From assembly GCF_900113575.1 (NCBI RefSeq), contig NZ_FOPV01000006.1, positions 115,845 through 179,844 of the forward strand: 64,000 bases of DNA, read 5' to 3'. The position numbers and the translations under genes were made by a program. The notes below the pieces were generated by a model. The model was not told where the DNA came from. It searched no databases and saw only the letters and a list, made by a program, of their open reading frames with translations. Below, piece after piece: positions 18,089 to 29,093 of this stretch. Source of the DNA: Nitrosospira sp. Nsp14 (lineage in GTDB: Bacteria; Pseudomonadota; Gammaproteobacteria; Burkholderiales; Nitrosomonadaceae). Positions within the stretch are counted from its first letter, which is position 1. Each line of letters starts with the position of its first letter.

Positions 18089-19609
18089 CTATTCTGCGGA
18101 GACCAAATTCAAATCCAGTTGGGTACTGGATCCGGTACGCGATAATACCCCGCCGCCTGAACGCTGGGCTTCCAGAACGGCCAGGTACTCGGGGGTGACA
18201 TCACCCGTAATGTAATGGCCGTCAAAACACGACGTTTCGAAATTGGCGATGACGGGGTTCAACCTGGACACGTCTTTTATGAGCGCGTCGAGCTCCTGAA
18301 AAACAAGATAATCCGCCCCGATTTCACTACGGATTTCGTCTTCATCCCGGCCGGTGGCGATCAATTCCTGTCGCGTGGGCATGTCAATTCCATAAACATT
18401 GGGGAACCTCACGGGCGGAGCGGCAGAGGCGAAATATACCTTATTGGCGCCCGCCTCCTGCGCCATTTGCACAATTTCACGACTGGTAGTACCGCGCACG
18501 ATGGAATCGTCCACCAGCAGCACGTTTTTCCCCCGGAACTCCACGCTCATGGCATTTAGCTTCTGGCGAACCGATTTTCGCCGCAGCTGTTGACCCGGCA
18601 TGATAAAGGTACGCCCGATATAGCGATTCTTGACGAAGCCTTCGCGAAAACTCACGCCCAGACGGTTGGCGAGCTGCAACGCGCTCGGACGGCTGGAATC
18701 CGGTATCGGGATGACCACATCGATATCCAGATGCCGCATGGTCGACGTAATCTTGTCCGCCAGGCTCTCGCCCATGTTAAGCCGGGTCTCATAGACCGAG
18801 ATGCCGTCCATCATGGAATCGGGACGCGCCATGTAGACAAACTCGAAAATGCATGGATGGTGCACCGGGTTGGTCGCGCACTGCTTATTATAAAAATTAC
18901 CGTTCTCATCGATAAAGATCGCTTCCCCCGGCGCCACGTCACGGACCAGCTTAAACCCCAGGGTGTCGAGCGCGACGCTTTCGGATGCCACAAGATACTC
19001 CACCCCATGCTCGGTCTCGGCACAGCCAAATACCAGTGGGCGGATGCCGTACGGGTCGCGAAAAGCCAGCAATCCATAACCGGCAATCATCGCCACGACT
19101 GCATAGGCGCCCCGACAGCGGCGATGAACACCGGCTACTGCCTCGAAAATCGCGGCAGGATCGAGTTGATGATTCTTCGTGCTCGTCTGAAGTTCATGAG
19201 CCAGTACATTGAGTAGAACTTCGGAGTCGGAATTGGTGTTGACGTGACGCAAATCCTCCCGGAACAACTCCTCGTTGAGCCGTGCTGCGTTGGTAAGATT
19301 GCCGTTATGCCCGAGCACGATGCCGAACGGCGAATTAACGTAGAACGGTTGTGCCTCGGCTGGGGATTCGGAGGACCCGGCGGTGGGATACCTCACATGC
19401 CCGATTCCGATATTACCCAGCAGTGCGCGCATGTTGCGGGTGCGGAACACATCCCGGACTAGCCCGTTACCCTTATGCATGTGAAAAGTATTGGCTTGCG
19501 CGGTCACGATCCCAGCCGCATCCTGGCCGCGATGCTGAAGCACCAGCAACCCATCGTATAGCAACTGGTTGACGGGCGTTTGTGCGACAAGACCCAGTAT
19601 TCCACACAT
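18089..19609 (-). CDS. purF: Amidophosphoribosyltransferase
   Basis: 506 residues; the first committed step of purine synthesis (PRPP + Gln to phosphoribosylamine). The N-terminus is MCGILGLV with the nucleophile Cys directly after the initiator Met, i.e. no propeptide. The glutaminase part includes HRGQDAAGI and [11 protein letters not shown]. The PRPP-binding signature [14 protein letters not shown] is near residue 365. The gene sits between cvpA and metZ, the classic proteobacterial arrangement. Confidence 0.97.
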   Translation of the reverse strand: MCGILGLVAQTPVNQLLYDGLLVLQHRGQDAAGIVTAQANTFHMHKGNGLVRDVFRTRNMRALLGNIGIGHVRYPTAGSSESPAEAQPFYVNSPFGIVLGHNGNLTNAARLNEELFREDLRHVNTNSDSEVLLNVLAHELQTSTKNHQLDPAAIFEAVAGVHRRCRGAYAVVAMIAGYGLLAFRDPYGIRPLVFGCAETEHGVEYLVASESVALDTLGFKLVRDVAPGEAIFIDENGNFYNKQCATNPVHHPCIFEFVYMARPDSMMDGISVYETRLNMGESLADKITSTMRHLDIDVVIPIPDSSRPSALQLANRLGVSFREGFVKNRYIGRTFIMPGQQLRRKSVRQKLNAMSVEFRGKNVLLVDDSIVRGTTSREIVQMAQEAGANKVYFASAAPPVRFPNVYGIDMPTRQELIATGRDEDEIRSEIGADYLVFQELDALIKDVSRLNPVIANFETSCFDGHYITGDVTPEYLAVLEAQRSGGGVLSRTGSSTQLDLNLVSAE

Positions 19610-19725
19610 GATTTATACTCCGCGAAGATCGCCCGGATGAACGCTGCAAAAAATTGAAGGTAAAGCTTCTCTCATACGGGCCGCCCGATGCCGATCAAGT
19701 AGCTTTTTACCGATACTCCCGCTCA

Positions 19726-20232
19726 TCAGTCGCGCTTCGATTTTACATAACTGATATGCCGCGATAAATCCTGAGGCAACCATGGGATGATCATCATCGC
19801 GACGGTTTCGAGCGGTGCGCTCAGCGTGGCCTTTTTCCAGAAAGGCTCCTGCGGCACAGTTGTAAATCCCGCCGCCAGCACCGCCAGCAACACCACCAGC
19901 AGGCCGCGCGCGAAACCGAACAACGAACCCATAAACCGGTCAGCGAAACCGAGCCCCGCTGTCTTGACCAAAGCGGATATCAGCATCGTGAGCAGGCCCA
20001 TTGCTAATAGGGCCGATAAGAATATGGAGGCAAATGCGAGCACGCCCCGAAACTGGTCGCCGACAATTGCCGACGGCAGCATGGGAGCAAACGCTGCTGC
20101 GAATGAACTGGCCACCATGAACGCAATAACCCAGCCCACCAGCGACAGCAGCTCGCGCACCACACCCCGTACCACGCTCAGCAAAATCGATAATACGAGT
20201 ATGGCAAGAACCGCATAGTCAAAAATAGTCAT
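19726..20232 (-). CDS. cvpA: CvpA family inner-membrane protein
   Basis: 168 residues with about four membrane segments (YAVLAILVLSILLSVVRG, LLSLVGWVIAFMVASSFA, LAFASIFLSALLAMGLLTM, GLLVVLLAVLAAGFTTV). It matches the CvpA family, needed for colicin V production and envelope homeostasis in E. coli. The VRGVVRELLSLVGW motif is typical. I use ATG 20232; a TTG two codons upstream is in frame. Located directly upstream of purF as in many proteobacteria. Confidence 0.92.
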   Translation of the reverse strand: MTIFDYAVLAILVLSILLSVVRGVVRELLSLVGWVIAFMVASSFAAAFAPMLPSAIVGDQFRGVLAFASIFLSALLAMGLLTMLISALVKTAGLGFADRFMGSLFGFARGLLVVLLAVLAAGFTTVPQEPFWKKATLSAPLETVAMMIIPWLPQDLSRHISYVKSKRD

Positions 20233-20307
20233 GCGCAACTAACCAATCTACCGCAACGCGATCCACTACCGCTCAGCATCGGCGACGAACAGCATGATCG
20301 CATCGCG

Positions 20308-21033
20308 CTATTTATCCGCCACTACCCCGCTGAATCCCAGCGTCTTCAATTTTTCGCGAGCGTTCTCGGCTTCTTCACGGGAGCGAAATGGGCCAACGCG
20401 CACGCGGGTAATATCCCCCTTCCCTACGCCCTTCTCTATGTTTTTGTCGAGCCCCTTTTCAGCTTTGATGATTTCAGTATAAGCTTCCACGCCGATTACC
20501 GAAGCAATATCCTTCTCTTGCAGGCTCTGCAGCTTCTGATGGGCCTTCGCCGGATCAGTAAATGCGCCCAATTGCACGACAAACAATTCGGAGTTGACTG
20601 GTAGTGCCGTCCCCTTTGCGCTTCCAGTCGCGCTGCTGGAGGCTAGTCTGGATCCCGTTTCCGCGGTGCCGGCGGCATGCGGCTTTTCGACAGCCCCCTT
20701 TGCAGGCGCGGCGGGCTTGCCGGACGATTGCGGCGGCGCCCGATTGGGCGCCTGATTTGGCGGCTCATTTGCGGCCTGTGTTCCACTGACGTCGGTATCG
20801 GAAGTGGCGCGGTCGGACGTTCCGCCGGATGCCTCGGATTCAGGCCCGAGCTCATCGACAGCATTCTCCGAGGGAATGCGAATATCAATCTCCTCGATGC
20901 GCTGCTCAGGTTTACTATCGAGCACCATAGGCAAAATAACCACGGCGGCGATGACGAGGGTGATCGACCCGACCAAGCGTCTCCGCGCACGTTTCCTGAG
21001 CTGGGTTTCTTCTTCGCTGACGGTCTTTGCCAC
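20308..21033 (-). CDS. dedD: SPOR-domain cell-division protein (DedD-like)
   Basis: 241 residues: short cytoplasmic N-terminus, one membrane helix (LVGSITLVIAAVVILPMVL, about 20-38), a long Pro/Ala/Ser-rich periplasmic linker, and a C-terminal SPOR domain at about 150-241 (LFVVQLGAFTDPAKAHQKLQ ... RVRVGPFRSREEAENAREKL). SPOR domains bind septal peptidoglycan lacking stem peptides. The position between folC and cvpA is that of dedD in E. coli, supporting the symbol. The 12-base gap to folC suggests co-transcription. Confidence 0.88.
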   Translation of the reverse strand: MAKTVSEEETQLRKRARRRLVGSITLVIAAVVILPMVLDSKPEQRIEEIDIRIPSENAVDELGPESEASGGTSDRATSDTDVSGTQAANEPPNQAPNRAPPQSSGKPAAPAKGAVEKPHAAGTAETGSRLASSSATGSAKGTALPVNSELFVVQLGAFTDPAKAHQKLQSLQEKDIASVIGVEAYTEIIKAEKGLDKNIEKGVGKGDITRVRVGPFRSREEAENAREKLKTLGFSGVVADK

Positions 21034-21045
21034 TTGAATCCCTGA

Positions 21046-22404
21046 CTAACTGCGCACAACCGTTTTATGGCTTTGTAATGCTTCAGCCACGGTGTGGAAC
21101 GAGCCGAAAACGCAAATTCTATCATTTATGCCCGCCTGCTCACAGGCGTAGGTGTAAGCCTCGGTAGGAGAGGGAAAGCAACGTATGGTTTCGCTTCTCG
21201 CTGCCCTATCCTGCTCTTGCGCTTCCCCTTCCGCTCGCGTGTCCCCCGGTATCACTCCCGCTGCTTCCAGCGCATGCACGACTTCATCAGCAGAAGCGCC
21301 GCGAGGCGCCTTTATACCAGCCACCAGCCAGACATCCACTTTCGGGGCAACGGCGCGCGCGACGGCGGTAATGTCTTTATCCCTGAGCATGGCGAACACC
21401 GCATAGGTTTTATGAAAGCGGCCCATGCTATCGAGACATTCCGCCAGGACCGATGCCGCGCCCGGATTATGCGCCACATCGAGGATCGTGACCGGACGTC
21501 CCGGTAAAACCTGGAACCGGCCGGGCCACGCGACATCCAGTAATCCGTGGCGTATGTCGCCCATGGTGATCGGTAGCCTGTCCCTCATCGCGTCCAGTGC
21601 CGCCAGGCAGGCACTGGCGTTGCGCAACTGATGCGCGCCGCGCAGGGCTGGGTACGGGAGGGAATGGCGCTTTACCCCGCTTCCCCAGTAGCTCCACCCG
21701 TTCGCATCCGTGGAGTAGCCAAAGTGTTCGCCGATATGAGATAGCTCCGCGCCAATCGTCTCCGCATGCAGACGGACCGCGGCGGGCATATCCGGCTCGG
21801 AGCAGATCGCAGCGTTCCCTTTGCGCAAGATCCCCGCCTTCTCGAACCCGATCATTTCACGGGTCTCACCCAGATAATCCATATGATCGAAATCAACGCT
21901 AGTCAGAACGGCACAGTCGGCATCGAAAATATTTACCGCGTCCAACCGTCCACCCAATCCCACCTCCAGAATTGCCACATCCACCGCAGCCTGGACGAAC
22001 AGCTGCATCACCGCCAGCGTACCAAACTCGAAATAAGTCAGGGAAAGACCCGAGCGAATGCGCGCGGACTCGACAGCTTGGAACGCATCGCATAATTCGG
22101 AATCGCTCGCCTCTCTGCGGCCGATCCGCACCCGCTCGTTATAACGTAACAAATGCGGCGAAGTGTAACAGCCGACGCGATATCCCGAATGGCTCAGAAT
22201 GGACTCCAGCATAATGCATGTCGATCCCTTGCCGTTGGTCCCGCCCACGGTGATGATGGGAAACGTCGGCGCAACACCAAGCTCAGCCCATACCTTGCTT
22301 ACGCGCTCCAGCCCCATATCGATTGTGCGGGGATGGAGTTGCTCAAGCCGCAGCAGCCAATCGGAAAGCGTGCGTGATTCAGGATGGATCTCGTTCGCTG
22401 CCAT
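21046..22404 (-). CDS. folC: Bifunctional dihydrofolate / folylpolyglutamate synthase
   Basis: 452 residues. The nucleotide-binding loop GGTNGKGST is near 54-62. The Mur-ligase-type central domain shows AILEVGLGGRLDAVN and LTSVDFDHMDYLGET, and the C-terminal part has TILDVAHNPGAA. It adds glutamate to dihydropteroate and to folates. Located between accD and the SPOR gene, as is usual in beta- and gammaproteobacteria. The C-terminus has a somewhat long insertion rich in Glu/Arg/Ala near residue 395. Confidence 0.96.
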   Translation of the reverse strand: MAANEIHPESRTLSDWLLRLEQLHPRTIDMGLERVSKVWAELGVAPTFPIITVGGTNGKGSTCIMLESILSHSGYRVGCYTSPHLLRYNERVRIGRREASDSELCDAFQAVESARIRSGLSLTYFEFGTLAVMQLFVQAAVDVAILEVGLGGRLDAVNIFDADCAVLTSVDFDHMDYLGETREMIGFEKAGILRKGNAAICSEPDMPAAVRLHAETIGAELSHIGEHFGYSTDANGWSYWGSGVKRHSLPYPALRGAHQLRNASACLAALDAMRDRLPITMGDIRHGLLDVAWPGRFQVLPGRPVTILDVAHNPGAASVLAECLDSMGRFHKTYAVFAMLRDKDITAVARAVAPKVDVWLVAGIKAPRGASADEVVHALEAAGVIPGDTRAEGEAQEQDRAARSETIRCFPSPTEAYTYACEQAGINDRICVFGSFHTVAEALQSHKTVVRS

Positions 22405-22477
22405 GCGCCCTGAAAAAAAGTACGGGTTTTAAGGGGAACCGGAAATCAGGCTACAATAAGGCTGGCTATAGGGTTGA

Positions 22478-23338
22478 CTACGAAGCACGCGACAACAGCG
22501 TGCACAGGTTGGCGATCTTGTCCCGCATGCGCCTGCGGTCCACGATCATATCGATGGCCCCGTGTTCGAGCAGGAATTCCGCGCGTTGAAAGCCTTCGGG
22601 CAGCGTTTGTCGCACCGTCTGCTCGATAACGCGCGGCCCGGCGAAACCGATCAGCGCACCCGGCTCGGCAATTACCACATCACCGATGAAGGCAAAGCTG
22701 GCCGACACGCCGCCCATGGTGGGGTCAGTCAGGACGGAAATAAAAGGAAGCCCCTCCTGGCTCAACTGTGTAAGCACCGCTGTTGTCTTGGCCATCTGCA
22801 TGAGCGACAGCAGTCCTTCCTGCATGCGAGCGCCGCCACTTGCAGTGAAGCACACGAAAGCCAGGCGTTGTTCTACGCAGGTCTGAACACCGCGTACGAA
22901 GCGCTCGCCGACAACCGAGCCCATCGATCCACCCATAAAACCGAATTCAAACGCCGCCGCCACCATCGGTACGGCTTTGACGCTCCCTTGTATCACCACC
23001 AGCGCGTCGTCCTCATCGGTGTCTCTTTTCGCCTCCGCCACCCGATCGACATAACGCTTGCTGTCCTTGAACTTAAGTGGATCCACCGACTGCACTTCCT
23101 GGCCGATCTCATACCGGCCCTCGGCATCGAGAAATAAATCGAGGCGCACGCGGGCGGAAATGCGGTTATGGTGGTTGCACTTGGGGCAGACGTTAAGATT
23201 GTTTCCCAGATCGGAATAGTACAGAACCGCGTCGCATGAAGCGCATTTGCTCCACAACCCCTCAGGCACGGCCTTTTTTTCACCGCCAGTTTCCTTGCGC
23301 TTGATTTTAGGCGGCAGCAGTTTCTGAAACCAGCTCAT
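22478..23338 (-). CDS. accD: Acetyl-CoA carboxylase carboxyltransferase subunit beta
   Basis: 286 residues. An N-terminal zinc ribbon has two CxxC pairs (KCASCDAVL and VCPKCNHH at about 31-57), followed by the crotonase-like carboxyltransferase fold with [12 protein letters not shown] and [17 protein letters not shown]. Together with AccA it transfers carboxybiotin to acetyl-CoA, producing malonyl-CoA. The gene lies 28 bases after trpA in the conserved trpFBA-accD-folC string. Confidence 0.97.
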   Translation of the reverse strand: MSWFQKLLPPKIKRKETGGEKKAVPEGLWSKCASCDAVLYYSDLGNNLNVCPKCNHHNRISARVRLDLFLDAEGRYEIGQEVQSVDPLKFKDSKRYVDRVAEAKRDTDEDDALVVIQGSVKAVPMVAAAFEFGFMGGSMGSVVGERFVRGVQTCVEQRLAFVCFTASGGARMQEGLLSLMQMAKTTAVLTQLSQEGLPFISVLTDPTMGGVSASFAFIGDVVIAEPGALIGFAGPRVIEQTVRQTLPEGFQRAEFLLEHGAIDMIVDRRRMRDKIANLCTLLSRAS

Positions 23339-23366
23339 AAGTGTTCGAGGGAAATCACGCGGACTG

Positions 23367-24176
23367 TCATTTAGTTCTGGCTTCGTTTATGGCATTGCGC
23401 AGCGTTTTGACCAGGCCATGCACATTGGTTAACACCTCAGCCTGGGGTGAGTTTTCTATTTCCTCGATGATGCGGCTCCCAACCACGACCGCATCGGCCA
23501 GTTCTGCTACCGCTTTGGCGGTGGCGCCATCGCGAATGCCGAAACCGACACCGATCGGAATGGAAATAGCTGAACGCAACAGCGCCAGCTTATTGGCAAC
23601 ATCGCTCAGGTCGAGATTGAAGGAGCCGGTAACACCTTTCAGCGAAACGTAATAAACATATCCGCTTGCCATCTTTGCCACTTCTTCGATGCGCGCCTGA
23701 GGAGTAGTGGGAGAAAGCAGAAAGATTGCGTCGATTTGCTGGCTTCTGAGAAATTCGACCCACTCCGCAGACTCTTCCGGAGGGTAATCCACCGTCAACA
23801 CTCCATCTATGCCGCACTCCTTCGCGCGCATGGCGAATGCCCCGTACCCCATCGCCTCTATTGGGTTGGCATAACCCATCAGCACGACGGGCGTGATGGG
23901 GTCGCTTTGCCTGAATGCCATGACCATGGCCAGCACGTCCTTCAAACCGACGTGATGCTTCAACGCCCGTTCCGACGACCGCTGTATCGTCGGACCATCC
24001 GCCATCGGATCGGAAAATGGCACTCCAAGCTCGATAATATCCGCCCCCGCCTTCACCAGCTCGTGCATTAACGGAACCATCATTCCCGGTTCAGGGTCAC
24101 CGGCAGTGATAAACGGAATGAGCGCCTTTCTATTTTGCCGGCGAAGCTCGTCGAATACGGTAGCAATACGGGACAT
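23367..24176 (-). CDS. trpA: Tryptophan synthase alpha chain
   Basis: 269 residues, a TIM-barrel protein converting indole-3-glycerol phosphate to indole and glyceraldehyde 3-phosphate. The catalytic Glu is in [16 protein letters not shown] (family motif [LIVM]E[LIVM]GxPFSDPxADGP, near residue 50), and the second acid is in [10 protein letters not shown]. The start at 24176 lies 14 bases after the trpB stop, consistent with a translated alpha/beta pair. Confidence 0.97.
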   Translation of the reverse strand: MSRIATVFDELRRQNRKALIPFITAGDPEPGMMVPLMHELVKAGADIIELGVPFSDPMADGPTIQRSSERALKHHVGLKDVLAMVMAFRQSDPITPVVLMGYANPIEAMGYGAFAMRAKECGIDGVLTVDYPPEESAEWVEFLRSQQIDAIFLLSPTTPQARIEEVAKMASGYVYYVSLKGVTGSFNLDLSDVANKLALLRSAISIPIGVGFGIRDGATAKAVAELADAVVVGSRIIEEIENSPQAEVLTNVHGLVKTLRNAINEARTK

Positions 24177-24190
24177 GAAGGGGAAGTCGG

Positions 24191-25387
24191 TTATAAAGCG
24201 ATATCGGAAGCCTGCGCCACAGTGCCCATGTCCTTGTCACCTCGGCCGGACAGGTTCACCAGCAGCAACTGATCAGTGGCGAGTTGCGGCGCAAGCTGGG
24301 CGGCATAGGCGAGCGCATGGCTGGATTCCAGCGCAGGAATGATGCCTTCGTAATGGCACAGGGCATGAAACGCCTCAAGGGCCTGGTCATCGGTTATGCC
24401 GACATACTCCGCGCGATTGCTGTCCTTGAGCCAGGCGTGCTCGGGGCCCACTCCGGGGTAATCAAGACCAGCGGAGATCGAGTGCGTCTCGATAATCTGC
24501 CCATTCTCATCCTGGATCAGATAAGTGCGATTGCCGTGTAGCACGCCAGGCCTCCCTGTTGTGAGGGTGGCAGCGTGCTCTCCGGTCTCGATCCCCCTCC
24601 CCGCCGCTTCCACACCGATCATGCGGATACTGCTATCCAGGTAGGGATAAAAGAGCCCAATGGCGTTGGACCCGCCCCCTACGCAGGCGATCAGGACATC
24701 CGGCTGGCGACCGTATTCTTCCTGCATCTGCCCGATGGCTTCCCGCCCGATAATCGCCTGAAAATCCCGCACCATCATGGGATAGGGATGGGGCCCCGCC
24801 ACCGTCCCGATGATATAGAACGTATCCTCGACGTTGGTCACCCAGTCGCGCATGGCCTCGTTGAGCGCATCCTTCAATGTCTTGGAGCCCGATTCGACCG
24901 GTATGACCGTGGCGCCAAGCAGTTTCATCCGGTAAACATTGGCAGCCTGACGCTCTACATCCACCGAGCCCATGTAAACGACACACTCCATTCCATAGCG
25001 GGCGGCTACCGTGGCGCTGGCCACACCATGCTGTCCTGCGCCGGTCTCGGCGATTACCCGCGATTTTCCCATGCGCCGCGCCAGCAGCGCCTGTCCGATG
25101 GCATTGTTGATCTTATGCGCGCCGGTGTGATTCAGGTCTTCGCGTTTCAGTAGTATCTGTGCGCCGCCTAAATGAGCCGACCATCTTTTTGCGTGATAAA
25201 TGGGACTGGGCCGGCCCACGTAGTGCTTCAATTCGTAAGCAAACTCCGCCTGGAAGCTGGCATCGTTGCGAAAATGCTCATACTGACGGCGTAACTCGTC
25301 CAGTGCCGAAATTAATGTTTCCGCCACAAATACGCCGCCATATGGACCGAAGTGACCATATTTATCGGGAAAATCATAAACGTTCAC
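24191..25387 (-). CDS. trpB: Tryptophan synthase beta chain
   Basis: 398 residues; condenses indole and serine on pyridoxal phosphate. The cofactor lysine is in [15 protein letters not shown] near residue 90, and the phosphate-binding loop is [11 protein letters not shown] start at GTG 25387 ([18 protein letters not shown]), which has AAGGAG 9 bases upstream and the usual family N-terminus. The in-frame extension to 25528 lies inside trpF. Its 5' end overlaps the 3' end of trpF by 14 bases, so the two are probably translationally coupled. Confidence 0.97.
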   Translation of the reverse strand: MNVYDFPDKYGHFGPYGGVFVAETLISALDELRRQYEHFRNDASFQAEFAYELKHYVGRPSPIYHAKRWSAHLGGAQILLKREDLNHTGAHKINNAIGQALLARRMGKSRVIAETGAGQHGVASATVAARYGMECVVYMGSVDVERQAANVYRMKLLGATVIPVESGSKTLKDALNEAMRDWVTNVEDTFYIIGTVAGPHPYPMMVRDFQAIIGREAIGQMQEEYGRQPDVLIACVGGGSNAIGLFYPYLDSSIRMIGVEAAGRGIETGEHAATLTTGRPGVLHGNRTYLIQDENGQIIETHSISAGLDYPGVGPEHAWLKDSNRAEYVGITDDQALEAFHALCHYEGIIPALESSHALAYAAQLAPQLATDQLLLVNLSGRGDKDMGTVAQASDIAL

Positions 25388-26000
25388 TGTTTCGAACTCC
25401 TTGCATGAGCGCAGCAATTTTGCCGGCGTCTTTGATGCCTTTCGCGACTTCCACTCCGCTGGATACATCCACGGCCCATGGCTGGGTCCGCTGGATCGCT
25501 TCTGCAACGTTACCCGGATGCAGTCCACCGGACAGAATCAGCGGCAATGGTAACGTCTGCGGAATCAAATCCCAGTCGAATGCATGCCCTGTCCCACCCG
25601 GCTCGCCTGCGACATAAGTATCGAGCAGTAGCCCGCTTGCCCCCTTATAAAAGGTTGCGTATTGTAGCAAATCTAATCCCGCCCTGACGCGTACCGCCTT
25701 GATATAAGGCAGGGTGAATTGCCGACAAAATGCCGGTGGCTCATCTCCATGGAATTGAAGGAGATCCAGCCCAGCCAAAGAAGAAGTTTCCCGCACCCAA
25801 TCCGGATCCGGATCGACATAGACACCGACCTTGGCAAGGAATGGGGGTAGCGCCGCGATAATATCCCTTGCTTTCTCTGCCGTGACGTAGCGCGCGCTGT
25901 GCTGCCAGAAAACAAAGCCGACGGCATCGGCGCCACTGTGGGCCGCGGCCAGAGCATCCTCAACGCGCGTAATACCGCAAATTTTTACCCGTATCGCCAT
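25374..26000 (-). CDS. trpF: Phosphoribosylanthranilate isomerase
   Basis: 208 residues, TIM barrel. The N-terminus [14 protein letters not shown] contains the catalytic Cys, and the catalytic Asp is in [15 protein letters not shown]. The C-terminal phosphate site is [13 protein letters not shown] and VDVSSGVE. It converts phosphoribosylanthranilate to CdRP in tryptophan synthesis. I chose ATG 26000; an in-frame extension to 26057 has no family similarity. No clear Shine-Dalgarno is visible. Confidence 0.96.
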   Translation of the reverse strand: MAIRVKICGITRVEDALAAAHSGADAVGFVFWQHSARYVTAEKARDIIAALPPFLAKVGVYVDPDPDWVRETSSLAGLDLLQFHGDEPPAFCRQFTLPYIKAVRVRAGLDLLQYATFYKGASGLLLDTYVAGEPGGTGHAFDWDLIPQTLPLPLILSGGLHPGNVAEAIQRTQPWAVDVSSGVEVAKGIKDAGKIAALMQGVRNSERL

Positions 26001-26109
26001 GGAACAGTCGTTTGGTTTTCTATAGGTTCCAACAATTTCATTATTTGCGACCGCCATGACCCCGCCGGGACCTGGGTATTTGGCAGATCCTTAGCGTCCG
26101 TCAACAGCC

Positions 26110-26937
26110 TCAGCCACAAGCTGTGCGGCCATCGAGGTACGGCAGCACGACGGCAGGCAGAGGTTCATGTGAGGAATCGGTAAAGCTCGGCACGTTCCAT
26201 TTGGCATCGTAGCGGACCCCCGCCAAGTATAACCCGGTAGCAGAAAATGTCGGCGCGGCAGCGGCGCGATTACGTCCCTCCAGCAGCACCTTGACCCACG
26301 CCGGGGGGTGTTTGCCCTTACCCACGTAGACGAGGCAACCGATAATATTTCTCACCATATGATGTAAAAAGGCGTTGGCGCGAAGTTCAAATAGAATAAT
26401 GTCGCCCCGCCGCGAAATGTCCAGTTTGGTCAGGTGACGTACGGGAGATACAGCCTGGCACTCCGCGGCTCGGAAGGCGCTGAAGTCATGCTCGCCGACC
26501 AGCATTTGCGCCGCAACGCGCATGGACTCGAGATCGAGCGCTCCGTGAAACCAGCCAATATTGCGGTGGCCAAGCCCTGGGCGGACGGGGTGATTCAATA
26601 ACACATAGCGGTAGCAGCGTTCAATAGCTGAATATCGGGCATGGAACGCATCGGATATCTGTGACGCCCACAGCACTGCGATGCTGTCGGGCAACAGCGC
26701 ATTGACACCTCGCACCCAGGCGCTGGCGGGGCGCTGTGCCTGCGTATCGAAATGCAGCACCTGATAAAAGGCATGAACGCCGGCATCGGTACGCCCTGCC
26801 GCCATAACGCGAATATTGCCGCCCGCGATTGCGGATACCGCCGCTTCCACGGCATCCTGCACCGAATCCCGTGAGTGCTGGCTTTGCCAACCGCAAAAAC
26901 TGCTGCCATCATACTCCAGCACAAGCGCGATTCTCAT
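26110..26937 (-). CDS. truA: tRNA pseudouridine(38-40) synthase
   Basis: 275 residues. The N-terminus is RIALVLEYDGSSFCGWQ, and the catalytic Asp is in AAGRTDAGVHA, the TruA signature. The RNA-contacting MVRNIIGCLVYVGKG stretch is near residue 210. It modifies the anticodon arm of many tRNAs. ATG 26937 follows AGGG at about 11 bases; a GTG 33 bases upstream is possible. It lies between fimV and trpF as in many proteobacteria. Confidence 0.96.
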   Translation of the reverse strand: MRIALVLEYDGSSFCGWQSQHSRDSVQDAVEAAVSAIAGGNIRVMAAGRTDAGVHAFYQVLHFDTQAQRPASAWVRGVNALLPDSIAVLWASQISDAFHARYSAIERCYRYVLLNHPVRPGLGHRNIGWFHGALDLESMRVAAQMLVGEHDFSAFRAAECQAVSPVRHLTKLDISRRGDIILFELRANAFLHHMVRNIIGCLVYVGKGKHPPAWVKVLLEGRNRAAAAPTFSATGLYLAGVRYDAKWNVPSFTDSSHEPLPAVVLPYLDGRTACG

Positions 26938-27011
26938 CGCCGCGATGACCCTAGATCGTGATCCCGGCACAAAAAGGATGAAATAATGGTGTACAACTAT
27001 CGCCCCGCGCT

Positions 27012-28946
27012 CTAAAGATTCGCCAATATATGTCGTGCACGCTCCCGCTGCCCCGCGTCGCCATTGCGAATCACCTCCCGCAGAACTTGCAGCGCCGCAT
27101 CCTTGTCGCCCATTTCCTGATATGCCCTGGCCAGATCGAGCTGGGATAGCATTTCCCGTCCCCCGACCCTTCTTTCATGCAAGGGGCGCCCCCGAAGATA
27201 CGTGTAAGGATATGCGGAGGAAACGTTTTTGTTTAAATCAATTCCCGCCGCGTGGCATTCCGTCGGCACACCCGCGCCGGTTGGCAGAGATGCGCCTTCC
27301 GATGAGCCGGACAATAGCGCACACACGTTCATCTTCGTCTTCGGAATTGGCACATGTTCTGCCGGGGTATTCTGCAAAATTGGGGAAACCGGTTCAGTTT
27401 TAACATCTCGCGTGCCCCGATGGCGGCGTTTGCGGACCCCGGCTGCGCCCGCTGCTCGCTCGGTAGAAAAAGCGGCATGCGTCTCGTGCTTGGCGACAGT
27501 GGAAGGTACGCGTGCAGCCGCCGCGGCTGAAGAGTCCAACGTAGGAGATATGACGTTTCCGCCCGCCGGGTCGCCCGCCTTCTTCGACCTTCGCACAATG
27601 GATGCGCCGACAACACCAGCAATCAAAAGCGCGAGCGTCCCGCCGAGAACGTCACGGTTCGTCATCAACCGATCGACAATCGGCTGCGTCATCTGGGCGA
27701 AGTCCAGAAAAACAGCCTCGGGTTCTGGCGAGCTTACGGAAAACGAGGCGGCTTGCACAGGTTTTGCGATTGCCACCGGCTCATCCGCTGCCTCATAAAC
27801 GGGCCGGGCTCCTTCTGGACGATTTGTTTCGCTCTGTGTGGGCGCCGATGGAGCGGATGGCGTTGACTGAGGCACGACGGCGAACGGCGAAATCGCCTTT
27901 CCCGGCGCAAGCGTTACCGCCTGTTCTTGCATTTCCGCCTGGGCCGGATTTTCTTGCTCGAACAGACGCTCCGTGTTCTCGATATCTTTCTCAAGCAACG
28001 CAATGCGCTCGCCGTCCCCGCGAGGCAAACCAATTTTGCCAGTTGCGTCCTCGTCTACCTCGCGGAGGCTAGGCTGAGCACCTGCATCTCTTCCGTTCCC
28101 GCGAACGATCGCGCCGACCTCTTCTTCACTGCGGGCATGCGGCGGCTCCGCGCCTTTAGAACGCTGAAGGACCTCTTGCCGCACCTCCCTCTGTTTACCC
28201 AATAGGCGATCTGCGTTCCCTGCGGGTGCGATCTTTCCCGTTACCGTCTGTTTCAATGCTTCCTCGTTCGCACTCCCTTTCGCGACCGGAAATCCAAATC
28301 GCTCCCAGCCAGAAGCATCCTGCGTTTTTCCAGAAAGCAATTGAGCCTCTTCCAAAACAGCCGGGGCAGTTCCAGCTGTCTGCGCGGCGTGCATCAGTCC
28401 ATCACCACCCAGCGGTGCGAGCACAATCGCATATTCGCGCATCAGGCGTCCCGAGGGCCAACTCAGCTCGACCAGCAAGTTAAGCAACGGTTCGGTGACA
28501 GGCTGCGAAGAAACGATCCTGACATAGGGTTGTCCGTCCGAACGGACTTCGACACTCGCTCGAAAAGTTGCGAGCAGCGGCAAGTAATCGATATTTGCCT
28601 GACGAAAAAATTGCTGGGGCGCAAGGCTCGCTGTTAGCCCGGGCTTTTCCCCATCCTTAACCGCGACCAGCTCGATTTCCGCCTCGAACGGCTGTCCCAA
28701 CGCCGAAGTCGGGGTAAGCCTTCCCAAGCCAGCCGCCCATCCGGTTCCGGAAGCCATAAGTACGAACAAAAGCGCACAAGCTGTTGCAAACCCGTAAACA
28801 AAATCCCCGTGCGGGGGGGTGCCGGGAACAGCCCCATGCCTCCCGCGTGGGATGCCCATCCGGCTTGGCGCGACTCCTCTTTGAAACAAGGCTGTCCTCG
28901 CAAGTGCCCGGGTCTTATTCAGGAATCCCGCGACTGGCTTTCGCAC
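27012..28946 (-). CDS. fimV: FimV-like inner-membrane peptidoglycan-associated protein
   Basis: 644 residues. After a signal peptide (FATACALLFVLMASGTGWA) comes the FimV N-terminal domain (LGRLTPTSALGQPFEAEIEL ... VRIVSSQPVTEPLLNLLVEL). A low-complexity region follows, then a membrane helix (LGGTLALLIAGVVGASIV near 440) and a short C-terminal TPR-like segment (QLDLARAYQEMGDKDAALQVL to the end). FimV organises type IV pili and polar complexes in Pseudomonas and relatives. I see no LysM motif, and the protein is shorter than the roughly 900 residues of Pseudomonas FimV. The GTG start at 28946 is uncertain; ATG 28859 is an alternative. Upstream of truA, as in Pseudomonas. Confidence 0.85.
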   Translation of the reverse strand: MRKPVAGFLNKTRALARTALFQRGVAPSRMGIPRGRHGAVPGTPPHGDFVYGFATACALLFVLMASGTGWAAGLGRLTPTSALGQPFEAEIELVAVKDGEKPGLTASLAPQQFFRQANIDYLPLLATFRASVEVRSDGQPYVRIVSSQPVTEPLLNLLVELSWPSGRLMREYAIVLAPLGGDGLMHAAQTAGTAPAVLEEAQLLSGKTQDASGWERFGFPVAKGSANEEALKQTVTGKIAPAGNADRLLGKQREVRQEVLQRSKGAEPPHARSEEEVGAIVRGNGRDAGAQPSLREVDEDATGKIGLPRGDGERIALLEKDIENTERLFEQENPAQAEMQEQAVTLAPGKAISPFAVVPQSTPSAPSAPTQSETNRPEGARPVYEAADEPVAIAKPVQAASFSVSSPEPEAVFLDFAQMTQPIVDRLMTNRDVLGGTLALLIAGVVGASIVRRSKKAGDPAGGNVISPTLDSSAAAAARVPSTVAKHETHAAFSTERAAGAAGVRKRRHRGTRDVKTEPVSPILQNTPAEHVPIPKTKMNVCALLSGSSEGASLPTGAGVPTECHAAGIDLNKNVSSAYPYTYLRGRPLHERRVGGREMLSQLDLARAYQEMGDKDAALQVLREVIRNGDAGQRERARHILANL

Positions 28947-29093
28947 GGCTACATTCTCGCGAAAGAAAAAGTAACGTCATAAAGGAATGACAACGGGAAT
29001 AAAACCAGGATAGGACAACGTTTATGGAGGAGCAAGCCTCGCGGAAGTCTTTATTGAGTCCTGCGAAGGGATAGCGTTTACCCTGCGTGGTTC